NCBI GenBank assembly: GCA_900315245.1
Contig: OMYJ01000007.1
Coordinates: forward strand, 1 to 64,000
Length of the DNA stretch: 64,000 bases
Reading direction: 5' to 3'
From: an uncultured Bacteroidales bacterium
Lineage (GTDB): Bacteria; Bacteroidota; Bacteroidia; Bacteroidales; WCHB1-69
Every line of letters starts with the position of its first letter. Within the stretch, counting starts at the first letter, position 1. Below are positions 61,101 to 64,000 of this stretch, in pieces. A program made the translations under genes and the position numbers. The notes beneath the pieces are model-generated. The model did no database searches. It was not told where the DNA came from and worked only from the letters and a program-made list of their open reading frames with translations.

Positions 61101-61234
61101 ATGGCTGTGGGGTCATTGGCGAATTTTGCCGCCTTGTTTTCCACTCTCCAAGAAGCGAAGGAGAAGGACAAACAATAGATACAAACCAGCGCAATTAGGA
61201 TAGTAAAGAATAAAATCAGTCCTTTGTTTTTCAT
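58157..61234 (-). CDS. secDF: Protein translocase SecDF, fused
   Basis: 1025 residues. Proton-driven motor that helps SecYEG export. The SecD half has the first membrane helix, the large periplasmic P1 domain from about 30 to 500 (LNLGLDLKGGMNVTLEI; RIDRFGVAQPNLQML; ILVELPGVKEPERV), an Asp/Glu-rich insert (PADEDEDEEDEE) and membrane helices with LTLPGIAGIVLTLGMAVDANVII (in parts). The SecF half has GVDFTGGRSYVVRF and VIGYSINNVVVIFDRVREN. The fused form is usual in Bacteroidota. Confidence 0.97.
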   Translation of the reverse strand: MKNKGLILFFTILIALVCIYCLSFSFASWRVENKAAKFANDPTAIAEVKKAANGDVMLEKHLVDSLVDARTRQYLTGMNDSTVYLGNTYKQCKYKELNLGLDLKGGMNVTLEISMPDAVKSLATNTDDQLFKNAFEKAQTEYAKTVNGDFIDIFVKNFNAEKKALNLNNANLRTYFGERSGLKNASDDDIISFIRKESNEIVDRTFKILRTRIDRFGVAQPNLQMLQGGRILVELPGVKEPERVTDLLKSTAKLEFWEVYNDVVGGKSIQQRFAEADAKLAQELQARKNAAPKSEADTALDAALAADTTLAALDNTVPADEDEDEEDEEIGEGAILSHAATAGGIAIAYFKEAEMPHVDQLLPELSRILGDPNVVFYWGSAEREMGNLFPLYPLKRKNERFGPLLSSETIGGNRVVRTARQDVDQNNRVVVTMSMEDQAADEWRKITREAANNSTKMTNIAIVLDQFVYSAPTVRSEIPNGNSEISGNFTIEEAKDLATVLNSGNLEAGVNIVQSEIVGPTLGKESIRSGLLSFLGAFLLVIIYMFFYYSRAGLVADLALLMNVFFIIGILASMGAVLTLPGIAGIVLTLGMAVDANVIIYERVREEVRAGKGMRVAIDEGFKHSYSAIIDGNVTTLITAIVLYIFGSGPIQGFATTLIIGILSSLFTAILVARVIIEARLKRGKEFSVGTPLTINAFTNTHFDFLKTRKFFYILSGSLIIISLISFFTLGLQPGVDFTGGRSYVVRFDKDVITKDVREAVIKEFGGSPEVKTFGSNNQVRIVTNYKIESNDVKDDELCEKKLYNALKGFYDKKDLTEYDFTHLTNDVRGIQSSSKIQPTVARELLRNAFWAVLASLVLIFIYIAIRFRNWQFGMAGVFALFHDSFLTIGMFSLFYKVLPFTMEIDQNFIAAILTVIGYSINNVVVIFDRVRENLALYPKRSNYANFNAAINGTLGRNVNTAATTLVTLLVIFIFGGEVIRGFVFAMFVGIAFGTYSGIFVSNPLAYDLLKLNKKKAGRDEEPRK

Positions 61235-61302
61235 CTTTCTTTCTATTAATTTTTTGATTTATAAATATTTATAACTTTCTCAACCTAATTTTTTTAAGGC
61301 CG

Positions 61303-61310
61303 CAAATATA
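61303..61310 (-). promoter_or_regulatory. -7 box of secDF
   Basis: TATATTTG on the minus strand, 69 bases upstream of ATG 61234. Confidence 0.55.
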
Positions 61311-61376
61311 CAAAAATTGTCGTATTATTTTATATAAAAGAAAAAATATTGTTGGCAGATGATTTATGGCGGTGTG

Positions 61377-62468
61377 CTAACGGCACCAGCTATCCCTCAA
61401 TTTGACGAATGGCTTCTCCACGGAATGGTAGAGCAGCAGGGAAACGGAAATCACTATCAGCCAATAGAGTCCATAACCCCAAGCGCCCATATTTTGGAAG
61501 ACAGCGGAGAAGTGCTTGTTGACGATTTGTATGACTAAAAGGTTGGTCAAGAACATCGCGTAGGAAAGCACACTCAAATGAGAGATTAGCTCCCCGACAA
61601 CGGTGGAATACGATTGGATCCGGCTCATAAATGGAAACCATAAGGCAATGGCTATGGGAGGGATGGTCAGGGAGAACACATCTGTGTAAACAGTGCCGAT
61701 ATGTGGTGGTATGAAAAAGGAAGCAATCATCAGCGCAATGCCGGCTATCAGACATGTAACCGCATGACGGTCCCAAAACATAGGTGCATATATCTTTATC
61801 CAAACGGCCAGCACCCCGATGTAAATGCAGTCGCAACGCGAAGCCACGGTTTTGCGAATCCATACATCCCACCAGAAAATATCGGAGGCGTGACTGGCGA
61901 CGGCAGCGCGGTATCCAAGAGACAACAGTATAAAAAAGAGGCAGATAAACGGAGTGGCCTTACGCGGACTTATCCGTATGGAGATAATGGTCAGCAGCAT
62001 AGGGAAGATAAGATAGAACCACCATTGCACGGAAAGCGACCAAGATTCCCAGTAAAAGTTGTAGAAAGGGGTGAAAAGATTCTGAGTGAACGTGAAAAAT
62101 TGCCAAAGAGGGAACTCGTGTATATCGCCGTTGACAATGCCTCTGCTGACAAGGATGAGGTAAACCAGCAGGATGGCATAGTAGTTGGGAAGGATGCGAA
62201 GAGCGGTTCTGGCATAGAAACGGAGGGTCTTGTGGATATCTACCCGTTGGTTCTTTTGGGCGTATGAAAGGAACGATCCGCCAATCAGATAGCCGCTGAG
62301 CACAAAGAAAATGTCAACACCGCGAGGGTGCGGCAGCGAAATGAGAGGTTCCAACCAAGAGTCAGCCAGCAAATGTGAACTATGCCCATGCACCACGCAA
62401 ATGATGGCGAAAGCACGCAGCAAATCCAGCCCGAAAATCCGTTTTTTGTCAATGTTTATCCCTAACAT
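61377..62468 (-). CDS. Acyltransferase family 3 (OafA/YrhL-like) membrane protein
   Basis: 363 residues, about ten membrane helices. N-terminal hallmark GLDLLRAFAIICVVHGHSS has the catalytic His near residue 27; PRGVDIFFVLSGYLIGGSF and a conserved Arg in LRFYARTALRILPNYYAI follow. It probably O-acetylates a cell-surface polysaccharide. No glycan cluster is next to it. It is divergent from ettA. Confidence 0.92.
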   Translation of the reverse strand: MLGINIDKKRIFGLDLLRAFAIICVVHGHSSHLLADSWLEPLISLPHPRGVDIFFVLSGYLIGGSFLSYAQKNQRVDIHKTLRFYARTALRILPNYYAILLVYLILVSRGIVNGDIHEFPLWQFFTFTQNLFTPFYNFYWESWSLSVQWWFYLIFPMLLTIISIRISPRKATPFICLFFILLSLGYRAAVASHASDIFWWDVWIRKTVASRCDCIYIGVLAVWIKIYAPMFWDRHAVTCLIAGIALMIASFFIPPHIGTVYTDVFSLTIPPIAIALWFPFMSRIQSYSTVVGELISHLSVLSYAMFLTNLLVIQIVNKHFSAVFQNMGAWGYGLYWLIVISVSLLLYHSVEKPFVKLRDSWCR

Positions 62469-62485
62469 GGTGCAAAATACGGCTG

Positions 62486-62501
62486 CAAAAATACAAAAAT
62501 A
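62486..62501 (-). promoter_or_regulatory. -7 boxes of the acyltransferase gene
   Basis: TATTTTTG twice in tandem on the minus strand (62501-62494 and 62493-62486), 18-26 bases upstream of ATG 62468. Confidence 0.55.
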
Positions 62502-62532
62502 AGCGATTGTTCGTGGGTATTCGTAATTTGTG

Positions 62533-62540
62533 TACCTTTG
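62533..62540 (+). promoter_or_regulatory. -7 box of ettA
   Basis: TACCTTTG, 20 bases before ATG 62561. Confidence 0.6.
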
Positions 62541-62560
62541 CCGCTCAAAAAACGAATTAT

Positions 62561-64000
62561 ATGGCCGACGAAAAAAAAATCATTTTCTCGATGGTGAATG
62601 TCAGCAAGACGTTCCCGCCGCAAAAACAAGTGCTTAAAAACATATACCTCTCCTTTTTCTATGGAGCGAAGATTGGCGTGCTCGGTCTTAACGGCGCGGG
62701 AAAGTCCTCGTTGCTGAAGATCATCGCCGGAATAGACAAGTCCTATCAGGGCGAGGTGGTCTTCTCCCCGGGCTATTCCATAGGCTATCTTCCGCAGGAA
62801 CCGCAAATAGATGACAATCTGACGGTTAAGGAGGTGGTGATGCAAGGCGTTCAGCCCATTGTGGATATATTAAAGGAATACGAAGAGGTGAACATGAAGT
62901 TTTCGGAGCCAATGAGCGACGACGAGATGAACAAGCTCATTGAACGACAGGGCGAACTCACCGACCTCATCGAGCAATACGATGCCTGGGAACTGGATTC
63001 CAAACTGGAGCGTGCTATGGATGCGTTGCGCTGTCCCGACGGCGACACGCCCGCCAAGAACCTCTCCGGAGGTGAACGCCGCCGCGTGGCCCTCTGCCGT
63101 CTGCTCCTCACCGAACCCGACATCCTGCTCCTCGACGAGCCTACCAACCACCTCGATGCTGAATCGGTGGAGTGGTTGGAGGCTCATCTGCAGCAATATA
63201 AGGGCACGGTCATCGCCGTCACCCACGACCGCTATTTCCTCGACCACGTGGCTGGCTGGATCCTCGAACTCGACCGCGGCGAAGGCATCCCGTGGCAGGG
63301 TAACTACTCATCGTGGCTGGAACAGAAAGCCAACCGTCTCGCTATGGAGCAGAAGCAGGAGAGCAAGCGCATGAAGACGTTAGAGCGCGAGCTGGAGTGG
63401 GTGCGCATGGCTCCAAAAGCCCGTCACGCCAAGTCGAAAGCCCGTCTGAGCGCCTACGACAAACTGCTCAACGAGGATGTGAAGGAGAAGGAGGAAAAAC
63501 TGCAGATTTTCATCCCCAATGGACCGCGTTTGGGTAACAATGTCATTGAGGCGTGCCATGTGCGCAAGGCCTTCGGCGACAAGTTGCTCTTCGACGACCT
63601 CAACTTCAACCTGCCGCCCAACGGCATTGTGGGGGTCATCGGACCGAATGGTGCGGGAAAAACCACACTTTTCCGCCTCATCATGGGACTCGAAAAGCCG
63701 GACAGCGGCGACTTCAAAGTTGGCGAGACCGTGAAGGTGGGCTATATCGATCAACAACACACGGTCATTGATCCCGAAAAGAGCGTCTGGGAAGTTGTTT
63801 CCGAGGGCAACGAACAGATCATGATGGGCGGACGGCTCATCAACTCGCGGGCCTACCTGTCGCGGTTTAACTTCGGTGGCACCGACCAGAACAAGAAAGC
63901 CGGGGTGCTCTCCGGTGGTGAGCGCAACCGTCTGCATCTCGCACTTACACTCAAGTCGGAAGCCAACGTGCTGCTTTTGGACGAGCCTACCAACGATATC
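62561..64000 (+). CDS. ettA: ABC-F translational throttle ATPase EttA, C-terminus beyond the window
   Basis: 480 residues are visible and the frame is open at the right edge; the family has about 555. Two ABC domains: Walker A GLNGAGKSS and GPNGAGKTT, signatures NLSGGERRRVALC and LSGGERNRLHLA, Walker B ILLLDEPTNHLD and LLLDEPTNDI. The linker (PtIM) between them has the basic GNYSSWLEQKANRL and RAPKARHAKSKARL-like helix (MAPKARHAKSKARLS). EttA binds the ribosomal E site and gates the first peptide bond according to ATP level. Confidence 0.95.
   Translation, partial: MADEKKIIFSMVNVSKTFPPQKQVLKNIYLSFFYGAKIGVLGLNGAGKSSLLKIIAGIDKSYQGEVVFSPGYSIGYLPQEPQIDDNLTVKEVVMQGVQPIVDILKEYEEVNMKFSEPMSDDEMNKLIERQGELTDLIEQYDAWELDSKLERAMDALRCPDGDTPAKNLSGGERRRVALCRLLLTEPDILLLDEPTNHLDAESVEWLEAHLQQYKGTVIAVTHDRYFLDHVAGWILELDRGEGIPWQGNYSSWLEQKANRLAMEQKQESKRMKTLERELEWVRMAPKARHAKSKARLSAYDKLLNEDVKEKEEKLQIFIPNGPRLGNNVIEACHVRKAFGDKLLFDDLNFNLPPNGIVGVIGPNGAGKTTLFRLIMGLEKPDSGDFKVGETVKVGYIDQQHTVIDPEKSVWEVVSEGNEQIMMGGRLINSRAYLSRFNFGGTDQNKKAGVLSGGERNRLHLALTLKSEANVLLLDEPTNDI

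Overview
The window is 64 kb of chromosome from a member of the Bacteroidota, most likely an uncultured anaerobic Bacteroidales. The evidence is the -7 promoter box TAnnTTTG (usually TATTTTTG) upstream of more than twenty genes, the lack of Shine-Dalgarno sites, a fused SecDF, GldH, a BlaI/BlaR1-TonB pair, a TonB-dependent receptor, a Na+-pumping methylmalonyl-CoA decarboxylase operon, and surface proteins with CDSVV-type repeats. I cannot name the genus.

Layout. 1-3.0 kb: a large secreted surface protein cut by the left edge. 3.3-6.7 kb: lysine 5,6-aminomutase (kamD, an unknown gene, kamE). 6.8-9.4 kb: a GNAT acetyltransferase and dnaK, the latter behind a good sigma-54-like promoter. 9.5-14.0 kb: xylose operon xylB-xylA-xylE. 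14.1-21.0 kb: queE, a DUF721/DciA-like gene, purH, a four-helix-bundle (23S IVP/Avd-like) gene, ung, and an AddB-like nuclease. 21.2-24.3 kb: an accessory island with a DUF4417 gene, a basic/acidic toxin-immunity-like pair, a candidate ncRNA and an XRE-ImmA gene. 24.4-28.8 kb: methylmalonyl-CoA decarboxylase (mmdA, OadG with a lamin-tail domain, biotin carrier, oadB). 29-38.4 kb: trmH-like, thioesterase, rpsT, esterase, tRNA-Met, ygiQ, an outer-membrane protein, gltX, sdaA. 38.5-45.4 kb: a YARHG protein, blaI-blaR1, a higBA locus with a dead toxin, and a TonB-dependent receptor. 45.6-49.2 kb: GxxExxY protein, decayed accessory genes, an AbiE remnant and a PIN toxin locus. 49.3-51.8 kb: kamA, tdh, tRNA-Pro. 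52-55.7 kb: SF1 helicase and a double PD-(D/E)XK nuclease, with a second four-helix-bundle gene between them. 55.8-64 kb: gldH, ricT-like, secDF, an acyltransferase, and EttA cut by the right edge.

Physiology. KamA/KamD/KamE, Tdh and SdaA point to fermentation of lysine, threonine and serine. The methylmalonyl-CoA decarboxylase links propionate formation to a sodium gradient. XylA/XylB/XylE give xylose use.

The most unusual property is between the genes. Many intergenic gaps are filled by tandem arrays of degenerate 7-14 base words, for example AGCCAATAGCTAACAGCC, GTTGCCT, AAAAGGC, GAATGATGAATGTA, TAACCTATAACC and GATGAAACGATGA. In at least sixteen genes the array begins at or inside the stop codon, and several arrays run right up to the next start codon. 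Both four-helix-bundle genes are bracketed by such arrays in inverted orientation, and the GxxExxY gene is bracketed by long palindromes made from a CACGGATCACGCGGATC word. I read these as candidate repeat-associated mobile units with gene-less derivatives scattered through the chromosome. This is inference from pattern and needs comparative genomics. A second theme is dead toxins beside intact antitoxins (higB, abiEii), with their operators still recognisable.
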